A DNA stretch of 45,293 nucleotides from Alkaliphilus peptidifermentans DSM 18978 (GTDB lineage: Bacteria; Bacillota; Clostridia; Peptostreptococcales; Natronincolaceae), in assembly GCF_900101495.1 (NCBI RefSeq), contig NZ_FMUS01000016.1, positions 1 to 45,293 on the forward strand, read 5' to 3'. Of the stretch, positions 25,387 through 33,254 are shown piece by piece; positions within the stretch are counted from its first letter, which is position 1; each line of letters opens with the position of its first letter. Below the pieces are notes generated by a model that saw nothing but the letters and a program-made list of their open reading frames with translations, had not been told where the DNA came from and did no database searches. A program made the position numbers and the translations under genes.

Positions 25387-25752
25387 CTATCCTTTCTGGT
25401 TTAATTTCTTATATTCTTCCACAATTCTTCTTCCTAAATCCTCACTATCTAAAAATCCAAATCCTAAAACTTGAGCCCCTTCTTTTAATGCTGTTATTCC
25501 TGCATCTATAGATCTAAGATGATGCTTTACCTTATATCCATACTTATTGGCGGCCATAAGGGCACCTGCACCCCCACTTCCGCAAAAGCTTATGCCAATA
25601 TCTGCCTTTGCATCATGCATCACATCACCCAGCTTCATATCTGCCGCCATACCTGGAATCAATATAGCCTTACCACCTGCTTTCTCTACTCCCTTTGCAA
25701 CCTTCTGTCCTTTACCAAGGCGATCTCCTATTACTACAACTATATTATCCAC
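25387..25752 (-). CDS. Glycine-rich SFCGS family protein
   Basis: A 121-residue soluble alpha/beta protein named for the motif ISFCGSGGAGAL. The cysteine is residue 57. The N-terminus VVVIGDRLGKGQKVAKGV looks like a Rossmann-type strand-loop-helix. A small cytosolic protein with one conserved cysteine in a glycine loop, encoded beside two membrane proteins and an HPr, resembles the layout of PTS EIIB subunits, where a cysteine carries the phosphate. That is inference, and the cysteine is not near the N-terminus as in classical EIIB. GTG start at 25752 behind GGGAGGG, abutting the PRD protein gene. Confidence 0.8.
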   Translation of the reverse strand: MDNIVVVIGDRLGKGQKVAKGVEKAGGKAILIPGMAADMKLGDVMHDAKADIGISFCGSGGAGALMAANKYGYKVKHHLRSIDAGITALKEGAQVLGFGFLDSEDLGRRIVEEYKKLNQKG

Positions 25753-26148
25753 CTACATCCCTCCCTTCATGGTTTGATATTCTGCATTGTTCTCCTCATC
25801 ATCTGATATTGCAGCTTGAATATGTATCGCTATTAATAGAATCTCTGATAAATCTATCAAAACCTTGTATCTTTCAAATAAAGGATGGGCTATTTCCTCA
25901 GCCAGCCGTATGGGTTTTTTGTCTATTTGCGAAGCTATCTCTTCACCTATTCCCATCACCTGTTCATTGTTTTTAAGTCTCCTGATAAAGCTGATCATAT
26001 GGGAGTATAATCCTACCTTTGCCTGTTCATCAAGTAAAATATTCTCCTGTCCAAGGTTTTTTTCTATCCTTGTTATTTCAGATATAATTTCTTCCAGCTC
26101 TTCAGCCTCAATCTCTAATCTATTCTTAAGTATTTCTAAAACCTCCAT
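25753..26148 (-). CDS. Small single-PRD protein
   Basis: A 131-residue protein. Start taken at the ATG 26146-26148, because AAGGGGGC lies about 7 nt upstream and it avoids overlapping the deacetylase gene. The body is one helical PRD-like domain (EQAKVGLYSHMISFIRRLKNNEQVMG and PLFERYKVLIDLSEILLIAIHIQAAIS), with histidines in YSHMISF and IHIQAA where PRD phosphorylation sites fall. There is no DNA-binding domain. Stand-alone PRD proteins of this type belong to the same conserved cluster (the EF_0829 group, as I recall). It might sense or accept phosphate and modulate the transporter or the large regulator. Confidence 0.75.
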   Translation of the reverse strand: MEVLEILKNRLEIEAEELEEIISEITRIEKNLGQENILLDEQAKVGLYSHMISFIRRLKNNEQVMGIGEEIASQIDKKPIRLAEEIAHPLFERYKVLIDLSEILLIAIHIQAAISDDEENNAEYQTMKGGM

Positions 26149-26161
26149 GTAAAAAGCCCCC

Positions 26162-27298
26162 TTACTTGTTATCCTCAACATTTATTAGTTCTCCGCCTTT
26201 AATAGTGCAGGCTACCTGTAAATATTTATTATTATTTAGCAAATTACCATCTGAATCTTCCAGAGTCACTGCTTTATCGATTAAGTTAAATACAGTAAAA
26301 TCTGCCATGTATCCCCTTTTGATCATTCCTATTCTATCTAATTTAAAATTTAATGCAGGCACGGTGGTAACCTTACTTATACAAGCTTCAATGTTTAACC
26401 CCAATGCCATCATTTTATTGATTGTCAAAGCTAAACTGTATACTGGTCCTTTATAGTTTTGTCTATATATATCAGTACTGATGATATCAGGATAAAAATT
26501 TTGTTTTATTGCATCAGCAGCAACGTTAAAGTTGAAGCTGGATGTACCATGGCCAATGTCAAATAGAACACCTCTATCAATTGCCTTACTTGTTTCTCTT
26601 CTTAAATGTCTATTATCATTCAGTAAACCATTTTCTTTTCCATGAAAGCAATGGGTTATTACATCCCCTTTATTTAATAGATTTAAAACATCTTCAATTG
26701 CTGGAGGAAGGTTGCCAATGTGTACAACAAGTGGTAACCCCAGCTCACTTGAAATTTCTTTCGCTATTTCTATAGGCCTTATTCCTAGCTTTCCAACAGT
26801 AGAGGCGCTGGCTCGGGCCTTAATTCCCTTTATATGATTTTTATTGGATTTGACTATATCCCTAAGGGCTGCTAAATTAATGTTTTTAAAATCGGCTAAT
26901 TCAAATCTTTCTTCCTCAAGTCCTGTATAAGCAATATTTATCAAGGATATCACTCTGGTTCTGCTATTCTTAATAACCTGCTCTTTAAAATCGTTGAAAT
27001 TTTTTGCTCCTGCACTTCCAGCATCAAATATGGTTGTACAACCACTATATACTCCTACTGTATCTGCCTCTACTCCTAAAGATGTTCTGTCACCGTATAC
27101 ATGAGTATGAATATCAATGAATCCGGGAGCTATAATCTGATTATCCAGATGAACTACTTCACTATCCTTTCTACTCTTTATTTCATCAGCTATTTCACTT
27201 ATAAGTCCATTTTCTATTAATATTTCTTTTTTATGAAACCTATAGTTATTGTATATATCAAGGAGTTGTCCCCCCTTCAAAATAACCTGTTTGCCCAT
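26162..27298 (-). CDS. Amidohydrolase/deacetylase family metallohydrolase
   Basis: A 378-residue TIM-barrel amidohydrolase. Metal site: IDIHTHVYGD near residue 60, then a probable metal bridge in the GIKARAS segment, LVVHIGNLPP, ITHCFHGK, and the aspartate in IISTDIYRQN. The short N-terminal and C-terminal strands form the usual beta-sandwich (MADFTVFNL near the end). It is related to dihydroorotase/NagA-like enzymes. In this cluster (EF_0837 type, as I recall) it probably removes an N-acyl group from an amino sugar acid before DgaE. RBS GGTGGAG upstream. It lies 13 nt after the PRD regulator gene. Confidence 0.85.
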   Translation of the reverse strand: MGKQVILKGGQLLDIYNNYRFHKKEILIENGLISEIADEIKSRKDSEVVHLDNQIIAPGFIDIHTHVYGDRTSLGVEADTVGVYSGCTTIFDAGSAGAKNFNDFKEQVIKNSRTRVISLINIAYTGLEEERFELADFKNINLAALRDIVKSNKNHIKGIKARASASTVGKLGIRPIEIAKEISSELGLPLVVHIGNLPPAIEDVLNLLNKGDVITHCFHGKENGLLNDNRHLRRETSKAIDRGVLFDIGHGTSSFNFNVAADAIKQNFYPDIISTDIYRQNYKGPVYSLALTINKMMALGLNIEACISKVTTVPALNFKLDRIGMIKRGYMADFTVFNLIDKAVTLEDSDGNLLNNNKYLQVACTIKGGELINVEDNK

Positions 27299-27311
27299 AA
27301 AATCTCCACCT

Positions 27312-29294
27312 TTACATCTTAATTAAGTACCTCATTATAGCAATAACCTCACCATCTGGTATTATTAGATTATAATCCTTTGCTATCTTATCTAAATATT
27401 TTCTAATAGTATGATAAACCTCTGTATGGTTTTCCTTATATGCTTCTATATCTACTTCTACATTGTATTGCCCATATTTCCATCTAGGGATGGCCATAAT
27501 AATATGAATGATTATCCCCCAAATGTTTAAGCCAATATTTTCTATTTCATCATCCAAATTTAATTCTTTAATCATACTTGCGACTTCCGTAAGAATAATT
27601 GCAGTATCCTCAGCCATCTGGTATGCAACTTGACTTTGATTTTCATGTAAAGTCTCTTTATTTGATGCCAGATGCTTGGAGAAATTACTTTTTTCATGGG
27701 CTGTACCATTGATATATTCTGCATCAATGTTTGATAAACTAATCTTATTGTTAATGCCCATAATATCCTTTGTATCTTGATAAAGAGAATTTCTTATTTT
27801 ATTCATCTCCATATTTGTGATTATTGGGCTTACTTTAAAAACCGGCTTGTTGGATACATCCACATCGACAGTACTAATGATTAAATCTATTTCTTCTATT
27901 AAATGACTATTGTCCTCCAACTCAAATATTGAAATAACCTCTTTTATTTCTAAATCTGGTATGTTATTTTTAATTCGCATAGCCAGTATCTTTGCAGTTC
28001 CTTTCCCTGTAGTACATACTATTAGTGCCTTTTTTTTAGCTTTGCCTTTAATCATCTCTGCATGGGCAGCTAAGTGGAGAGTAACATAGCCTACTTCATT
28101 GTCAGATAACTCTACATCTGTTCGCTGTGTGAAGATATTAGCCATTTTTTCTGCAAGATCATATAATTCTTTATAGTTAGCTTTAATCTGCCCAATGAGG
28201 GGGTTCTCTGTATGGATATTTAGTTTGGATTTCTTCAATGTAAGCTTTAGATGAGATATTAAATCTGCTTTCAATTTCTTTATGCTTTCATCCGTCGCCT
28301 CTATATCCTTTTTTATGTTATTAAGCATTTCTTCAATAATACTCTCTATTTTTTCATCTTCATGGATGAGATTCTCATTGAAAACATATTCCATTTTTAA
28401 GTCGGCTGATAAAAGATGAATTGTTATATTTGCTAACTCTGCTTCTGGAATTTCTACATGATAGGCTTCTGTTAAGGCTCTTCCTATCTCCATAGCTATC
28501 ACATATTCCTTATGCTTTTTTATCATATTTATCTTTTCAACTGGCAGGTCTATATTCAAGCCTTTTAGTAATCTATCCAATGCAATGGCAATGTGGATAA
28601 TCAGAGAGACGTAAGAATAATCCGGTATCCAAAAGTTGTAGGTTTTTTTACTGCTTTTGATGGCTTTTTTAATATCATGAATGCTGATGGTATTTGAAAC
28701 TTCATTGATATAATCAGTAGAGAATATGGATTCCTTCTCAAAGCTGCTAAGCATATGCAAAACCTTTTGAGTATCCATTGATGTTAATAGAATGTTTCCG
28801 ATAATCTGTCTAACATTATTTTCATTGCCTACTACTTTATAGCCTGATCCCTGCTTACTGTTTAAAATTAATCCGTATTTACTCAATTCTTTTTTTACTT
28901 CCTTTAAGTCTTTAATAGTAGTTGCCCTGCTTACTCCCAGTTTCTCACTTAGCCCTTCAGAAGTGGAAATACCATCTGACTTCAACAATTCTAATAATAT
29001 GAAGTGCTTTCGATCCTGTTGAGTTAAGACACTGGTATAGGGCTGTGTCTCCTGGATATCCTTACTTATTTTTTTCATATCTTCATCATCTAAGGTGATT
29101 TGTATTCCCATCTTTTGCTTCTTTTCTAATATAATTCCTCTTTGCTTCAACCAGTAGCTAATATTATCCAGATCATATCTTATGGTTCTAGCACTTACAT
29201 TAAACCTACCAGCCAATACTTTCGCAGATACTGAATTAGGCTCTTTCATTAAATCTAGAATTAAACTTTTTTGACGCTTTGTAAGTTGAATCAT
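27312..29294 (-). CDS. PRD-domain transcriptional regulator with EIIB-like domain
   Basis: A 660-residue LevR/MtlR-like regulator. The start is put at the ATG 29292-29294 because AGGATGA lies at the right distance. An ATG three codons earlier directly abuts the AGG. Domains (approximate residues): HTH_11 1-55 (VSAKVLAGRFNVSARTIRYDLDNI), second HTH 95-155 (GLSEKLGVSRATTIKDL), PRD1 about 215-310 (LIIHIAIALDRL and ITIHLLSADLK), PRD2 about 320-425 (YVTLHLAAHAEM), EIIB-like 428-500 (IVCTTGKGTAKILAMRI, with the phospho-cysteine), and a third PRD-like region 560-660. Such proteins activate their operon when histidines are phosphorylated by HPr and silenced by their cognate PTS. It heads the cluster and reads in the same direction. 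Confidence 0.9.
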   Translation of the reverse strand: MIQLTKRQKSLILDLMKEPNSVSAKVLAGRFNVSARTIRYDLDNISYWLKQRGIILEKKQKMGIQITLDDEDMKKISKDIQETQPYTSVLTQQDRKHFILLELLKSDGISTSEGLSEKLGVSRATTIKDLKEVKKELSKYGLILNSKQGSGYKVVGNENNVRQIIGNILLTSMDTQKVLHMLSSFEKESIFSTDYINEVSNTISIHDIKKAIKSSKKTYNFWIPDYSYVSLIIHIAIALDRLLKGLNIDLPVEKINMIKKHKEYVIAMEIGRALTEAYHVEIPEAELANITIHLLSADLKMEYVFNENLIHEDEKIESIIEEMLNNIKKDIEATDESIKKLKADLISHLKLTLKKSKLNIHTENPLIGQIKANYKELYDLAEKMANIFTQRTDVELSDNEVGYVTLHLAAHAEMIKGKAKKKALIVCTTGKGTAKILAMRIKNNIPDLEIKEVISIFELEDNSHLIEEIDLIISTVDVDVSNKPVFKVSPIITNMEMNKIRNSLYQDTKDIMGINNKISLSNIDAEYINGTAHEKSNFSKHLASNKETLHENQSQVAYQMAEDTAIILTEVASMIKELNLDDEIENIGLNIWGIIIHIIMAIPRWKYGQYNVEVDIEAYKENHTEVYHTIRKYLDKIAKDYNLIIPDGEVIAIMRYLIKM

Positions 29295-29303
29295 TATTAT
29301 CAT

Positions 29304-29639
29304 CCTAACTGTAGAATTTAATAAGCATCATATTATTTTAAAGACTCTCTCTACTGACTTTATTATATAACCTAGCTCCACAAAACAAAATGTCAATTCC
29401 TTTCAAGTATAATGTTGCAATATTATACTATTTACAACCTATACTAGAATTTACCTATATTAATGTGCTTTTGGAGGGTCTATACACTTGCTGCCAAGTG
29501 TCAATTACTATGCCCCTTGGGTTCTTCCTTGATTTATTGGTTTACATTTCCATAGCAGCAGCTATTTTATTAAATATAAGGTGTAAGAGTTGGCCAATTT
29601 GCATTTTAACTAAAAAATATATATAATGAGGAGTACAAT
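29304..29639. other. Divergent intergenic region, no clear gene
   Basis: 336 nt separate the PRD regulator (minus) and the amidase (plus). A TTGACA on the minus strand (complement of 29391-29396) and a TATATAAT box are present but 20 or more nt apart, so the regulator promoter is uncertain. A 78-codon plus-strand frame (29390-29626) with one hydrophobic segment has no RBS. The amidase RBS GAGGAG ends this region. Confidence 0.5.
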
Positions 29640-30860
29640 ATGAGTTATTCTTGGCAACCAAAGCCAGCAATGATTTCTAGGAGTGGGTGGAATGCAGCTT
29701 CACCTTCTGGATGTAGTGGATCAAACTCTAAACAGTATATTATAGTCCACCACTCGGGCGATCAAAATGATGCATTAGCAATCCATTTTGGTACAAATGA
29801 AAAAGGATTTATGAAAAGAATACAAGAAATACACATGAACAGCAATCGCTGGTGTGATATTGGCTATAATTTTGGTATAGGAGTAGTTGGAAGTATTTTA
29901 GAAGGTAGAAATCTTAATGTTTTAGGTGCCCATGCCGTTGGATACAACTCAAATGCTATTGGGATATGTGTTCATGGAAACTATGATATTAGAAGCTTCA
30001 CACTGGCACAAGAGAATTCCTTAGTGGATTTATTAGCCTGGTTATGCTATACCTACAACATTTCTACAGCAAATATTTTGGGACATAGGGATGTTTCATC
30101 GACTGCTTGTCCTGGCGCTGGTATCTACTCTAAGCTTAGCTCAATCAGGAGTAAAGTTCTTCAAAAGCTTAGTCCTCAGTCAATTTCAGTACATGTTTTC
30201 AACGATGATACCGGTAATTTCGAAGTAAGTAATTTAGCCTTAAACAGCCCTATGCCCTATGTTTTAAATAGTACCCTAACGGTTAGAGAATTTAAGGGTA
30301 ATTCAAACTCATCGGTTATTTGGACCCACAAAAGATTTATACAGGCGTGGAACACACTGAGAAGCGGTTGGGGTAGAGGCATTCATGTTCCCATTGCTTT
30401 TAATCGAATATGGGAGGGGGGACATGGTTATCAAGATCAGCATTACGCTGGTGTAGCCATAGACTGTGGACAAAACCTTTCAAATACAGAAAGAGAACAG
30501 CTGCGAAGCTTAGCCAGCTCTTTAGGGGTATTTGAGTATGTAGAGCCTGCCAGCACCGCTCCAACATGGGTGCATATTGATAAGAGATTAAGACCATCTG
30601 CTTGTAGTGCAGGTTATATACTTGTTAGAAATGGAAGTAAAAATACTTGTGTATTTGTTCTGCAGGATGCATTAAATACGTTAGGGTATACTGGTGGTGG
30701 ATTAGATGGTGCATTTGGCAATGGAACCGAAACAGCCGTTAGGAATTTCCAAAGAGCTTATAATCTAACTGTTGATGGAATAGTGGGTTGTCAAACCTGG
30801 ACAATGTTAACTCAATTGGTAAGAGGAATGGGTAAAACCCCTACAACTGTTAATCCATAA
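29640..30860 (+). CDS. Modular cell-wall hydrolase: amidase, M15-like peptidase, PG-binding domain
   Basis: A 406-residue protein in three parts. Residues about 5-180 are an Amidase_2/PGRP N-acetylmuramoyl-L-alanine amidase: zinc histidines in IIVHHSGDQ and LGHRDVSSTACPG. Residues about 195-320 look like an M15-type D-Ala peptidase: HYAGVAIDCG and PTWVHIDKRLRP give the H-x(6)-D and H ligands. Residues about 335-400 are a PG_binding_1 repeat (VFVLQDALNTLGYTGGGLDGAFG and AVRNFQRAYNLTVDGIVG). There is no signal peptide, so release would need a holin, lysis or non-classical export, as for endolysins and some spore enzymes. RBS GAGGAG. It ends in a strong shared terminator. Confidence 0.88.
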   Translation: MSYSWQPKPAMISRSGWNAASPSGCSGSNSKQYIIVHHSGDQNDALAIHFGTNEKGFMKRIQEIHMNSNRWCDIGYNFGIGVVGSILEGRNLNVLGAHAVGYNSNAIGICVHGNYDIRSFTLAQENSLVDLLAWLCYTYNISTANILGHRDVSSTACPGAGIYSKLSSIRSKVLQKLSPQSISVHVFNDDTGNFEVSNLALNSPMPYVLNSTLTVREFKGNSNSSVIWTHKRFIQAWNTLRSGWGRGIHVPIAFNRIWEGGHGYQDQHYAGVAIDCGQNLSNTEREQLRSLASSLGVFEYVEPASTAPTWVHIDKRLRPSACSAGYILVRNGSKNTCVFVLQDALNTLGYTGGGLDGAFGNGTETAVRNFQRAYNLTVDGIVGCQTWTMLTQLVRGMGKTPTTVNP

Positions 30861-30951
30861 AACTATAAATAAAAATAACCCACTAAAAGACTCATTTCTG
30901 AGTCTTTTAGTGGGTTATTTTTATTTATACTAGCATTCGCGTATCCAAACA
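30787..30951. repeat. Direct repeat, left copy (amidase tail, terminator, GH127 tail)
   Basis: About 165 bp from the amidase 3' end through the terminator to the CATTCGCGTATCCAAAC sequence is repeated at 33189-33351 with few differences: one-base gaps in the hairpin and some substitutions in the coding part. The repeats flank a 2.2-kb block with the hydrolase and TetR genes. Confidence 0.8.
30864..30929. terminator. Bidirectional terminator after the amidase gene
   Basis: The arms 30864-30894 and 30899-30929 are a perfect 31-bp inverted repeat with a 4-nt TTTC loop. The core is ACCCACTAAAAGACTCA and the flanks are A-rich and T-rich, so it should work in both directions. Confidence 0.85.
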
Positions 30952-30983
30952 TCCACTTGAAGCAACCCGATGTAATTATTCAT
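30930..30983 (-). pseudogene. GH127 C-terminal remnant
   Basis: On the minus strand the last codons read NNYIGLLQVDVWIREC and stop. The final six residues VWIREC and their DNA (17 of 18 bases) equal the end of the intact GH127 gene at 33330. The upstream residues are like the NRTPGEM region of that protein but diverged. It is what is left of a second GH127-type gene that once converged on the amidase. Confidence 0.55.
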
Positions 30984-30988
30984 CGGGT
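30967..30988. terminator. Small hairpin downstream of the hydrolase gene
   Basis: CCCGATG (30967-30973) and CATCGGG (30981-30987) form a 7-bp stem. It has no T-run and overlaps the GH127 remnant, so its role as a terminator for the hydrolase-TetR unit is doubtful. Confidence 0.25.
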
Positions 30989-31224
30989 CATCTTAATATT
31001 GCTTCAATATATTGTATGTTAATTAGAGAAACCATACTATTGGAACAGTGTACTTGAATGTAGCTGCCTATCCCCTCGTCCCAGTTTGTACCGTAATAAC
31101 CAAATAGCAGCTCGAGGTTAAAAGTATGGAAAATTACTGAACTTGTCTAATAAAGCAATGGGGAAATGATCATTTGCATATTCAAGAAGATTAGCATGAT
31201 ATATGAGTGTATTGCTTATTTACT

Positions 31225-32379
31225 TCATAGATTTTTGTCAGATTGATTTTGGTCAAAATAATTATCTAGCCAATTTATGATTGTATCAACAGCAAGCAAA
31301 TGATTTCCAACTTGACAATGCTGCTCTCCACCTTCTGATTCAGTAAACAATCTACAGGTCAATAATTTAGCGTTAAACAACTGGTTCTTAAGTTGCTCAA
31401 AATGTGTAAGAGGAATATAATGGTCTTTTTCACCAGCTGTTAGTAAAACCTTTTGATCTATTTTATTACAAATATTTTTAAGGGTATGTTTTGAGATTTC
31501 TTTATAAAATTCAAAGGTATTGTTTGTCCCTGTAATATACATTCCCTGTGATAAAGCCCAATCTGCAATAATACTTTTTCTTCTAATTTTGTCAGTAAAC
31601 ATATTCAGTGCATTTTTCTGATTAAACCTATATAGCAAATTAATTATTTTTTTAATGAGTGGTGGAAAAATATTGGTCATAACATCGTAACCATCATACA
31701 TTATATTATATGCAATAGTTGCACTAATTCTCTTTTCAAAGGCTGCACTTCTAAGTGCTAAATAACCACCCCACGAAATTCCGATCATAGCACAATTATT
31801 AATATTAAAATAATCTAAAACTGCCCTTGTCGGCACCTCCCAATTATGTATAAAATGAAGCTTCTGTTCTAAGGATCTACCCTGCCCTGGTCCCTCAAAT
31901 AAAATGACAGTATACCCAAATTGCGTTAATTTGTTTACATTTATTACGAATTCTTCTATAAATGAATCATAGCCGCCACAAACAAGAACAATTGCTTTTT
32001 CTTCACTTGCAGTAATCCTTAAACAATTCAAAGACCCGTCACCATATGGTACATCATATCTTTCATATTGTAACCTGTATGCATCAAAGGCCTTGTAATA
32101 ATTCTTAATGCACAGATTATATATATCAAGTTTCTTTAGATCAGTTTTTTTCAGAAAAAATTCTGCCATACGGTAATAATATGCGGCATGAAAAAATCGA
32201 TTTTCCTTCTCTGCTCTTTCGGCAATGAATGTCCATGCTTCATACCATTCCTGTAAGCTTTCTATTTTTGAGGTTGCTTCAATTACTTCATCTTCATTGC
32301 ACCCAATTTCACCATAGGTTAATACTCTGTTTATTTGGAAATTAAATTGTGGAATCTTGTTTATCAATCTATATGCCAT
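31225..32379 (-). CDS. Alpha/beta fold hydrolase
   Basis: A 384-residue cytosolic hydrolase. An N-terminal helical part (about 1-125) precedes the catalytic fold, which has the oxyanion region VLVCGGYDSFIEEF, the strand VILFEGPGQGRS, the nucleophile elbow IGISWGGYLALRSAA and a late acid in LLTAGEKDHYIPL. The final catalytic histidine is likely in EGGEQHCQVG. The two-part layout resembles FrsA-like and dihydroxypseudooxynicotine-hydrolase-like enzymes. Substrate unknown. It starts one base from the TetR gene stop, so both are one unit probably induced by the TetR ligand. It lies inside the block bounded by 165-bp repeats. Confidence 0.82.
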   Translation of the reverse strand: MAYRLINKIPQFNFQINRVLTYGEIGCNEDEVIEATSKIESLQEWYEAWTFIAERAEKENRFFHAAYYYRMAEFFLKKTDLKKLDIYNLCIKNYYKAFDAYRLQYERYDVPYGDGSLNCLRITASEEKAIVLVCGGYDSFIEEFVINVNKLTQFGYTVILFEGPGQGRSLEQKLHFIHNWEVPTRAVLDYFNINNCAMIGISWGGYLALRSAAFEKRISATIAYNIMYDGYDVMTNIFPPLIKKIINLLYRFNQKNALNMFTDKIRRKSIIADWALSQGMYITGTNNTFEFYKEISKHTLKNICNKIDQKVLLTAGEKDHYIPLTHFEQLKNQLFNAKLLTCRLFTESEGGEQHCQVGNHLLAVDTIINWLDNYFDQNQSDKNL

Positions 32380-33015
32380 TTACTTATCCACTCCATTCGT
32401 CAATATTTCAAGAGAAATTCCAGTTATATTTGAAATTAGGGGAATAGCTTTTGTAATATTTTTCTCAATTAATTCAATACTAAGCCCCGATTCACTTCCA
32501 TCATGCAGTACACCATAGATTCCGTATAACAGAAACAGAGCAAGCTGTCTTTCATTTTGTTTTAATAATAAATTATTTACCAAGCCTTTTTCTCTAGCTT
32601 CTATTAATAACTCCTCTACTGAATTCGCTATTAAACTCAATACCTTCATAGACACCATGACATCTGAAAACTGACTTTCTGAAGCTTTATATCCCTTTGA
32701 TGCAACCAGATACTCACCAAATGTCTCAGTGATTAATGCAAAAAGCTTACTTACTCGTAATGAGATTGATATAGATTTATCCCTAAGGGTAACATTGATT
32801 CTACTTACGTATTTATCAATATATTGGGAGATTGCTATTTTATATATTTCCTCTTTAGATGAGAAATGATGATAGAACATACCAGGTGCACCACCAACCT
32901 CATTTAAAATTTCTCTTACAGATGTTGCTTCATAACCTTTTGCAATAAACAGCTTTTGTGCTATATCAATTAGCTCTTGTTTACGAATTGCTGGATCTTT
33001 ACTAACACGTACCAT
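32380..33015 (-). CDS. TetR-family transcriptional regulator
   Basis: A 211-residue repressor. The N-terminal helix-turn-helix domain has RKQELIDIAQKLFIAKGYEATSVREILNEVG followed by GMFYHHFSSKEEIYK, the typical TetR pattern. The C-terminal ligand domain (about 60-211) is not assignable. Two 17-bp palindromes overlap its promoter, so it very likely represses itself and the hydrolase gene that follows. RBS GGGGAGAG before the ATG at 33015. Confidence 0.92.
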   Translation of the reverse strand: MVRVSKDPAIRKQELIDIAQKLFIAKGYEATSVREILNEVGGAPGMFYHHFSSKEEIYKIAISQYIDKYVSRINVTLRDKSISISLRVSKLFALITETFGEYLVASKGYKASESQFSDVMVSMKVLSLIANSVEELLIEAREKGLVNNLLLKQNERQLALFLLYGIYGVLHDGSESGLSIELIEKNITKAIPLISNITGISLEILTNGVDK

Positions 33016-33034
33016 AATGCTCTCCCCTTTCTAT

Positions 33035-33051
33035 ACAGAACATCGTTCTGT
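33035..33051. promoter_or_regulatory. TetR operator, proximal palindrome
   Basis: ACAGAACATCGTTCTGT is a 17-bp palindrome (7-bp arms, 3-nt centre). It is nearly identical to the second site 34 bp away and lies between the -10 box and the TetR start. Confidence 0.8.
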
Positions 33052-33058
33052 CACATTT

Positions 33059-33088
33059 AATATAGCACACAGAACATTGTTCTGTCAA
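33059..33088 (-). promoter_or_regulatory. Promoter of the TetR-hydrolase unit
   Basis: On the minus strand a perfect TTGACA (33083-33088) and TATATT (33059-33064) are 18 nt apart. The distal operator palindrome overlaps the -35 box and spacer. Confidence 0.75.
33069..33085. promoter_or_regulatory. TetR operator, distal palindrome
   Basis: ACAGAACATTGTTCTGT differs from the proximal site at one central base and overlaps the -35 region of the TetR promoter. The two copies argue strongly for a real operator pair. Confidence 0.8.
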
Positions 33089-33167
33089 TTTATTATTTCT
33101 TCGTTGATCATATTCTTATAGAATCTACTTCTAAAATTTTCAACAGTTTGTTAGTCCTTTCCTCAAT

Positions 33168-33254
33168 TTAAGAAGATTCAGAGGTGTAGATTGTCAAACC
33201 TGGACAATGTTAACTCAATTAGTAACAGGTTTAGGTAAAGCCCTACAACTGTAA
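33168..33254 (+). pseudogene. Remnant of a second amidase gene (PG-binding tail)
   Basis: The frame LRRFRGVDCQTWTMLTQLVTGLGK followed by a stop matches the last ~30 residues of the amidase at 29640, with a short internal deletion. It has no start and is immediately followed by the second copy of the terminator. It is the left part of the second direct repeat copy. Confidence 0.7.

Noticed and set aside
20911-29294. Numerous plus-strand frames antisense to this cluster
   Set aside because: All lie inside confident minus-strand genes and lack RBS and family motifs.
29390-29626. 78-codon plus-strand frame with one hydrophobic segment before the amidase gene
   Set aside because: No RBS before its ATG, cysteine-rich odd composition, and it overlaps the region where the regulator promoter should lie. 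Not supported as a gene.
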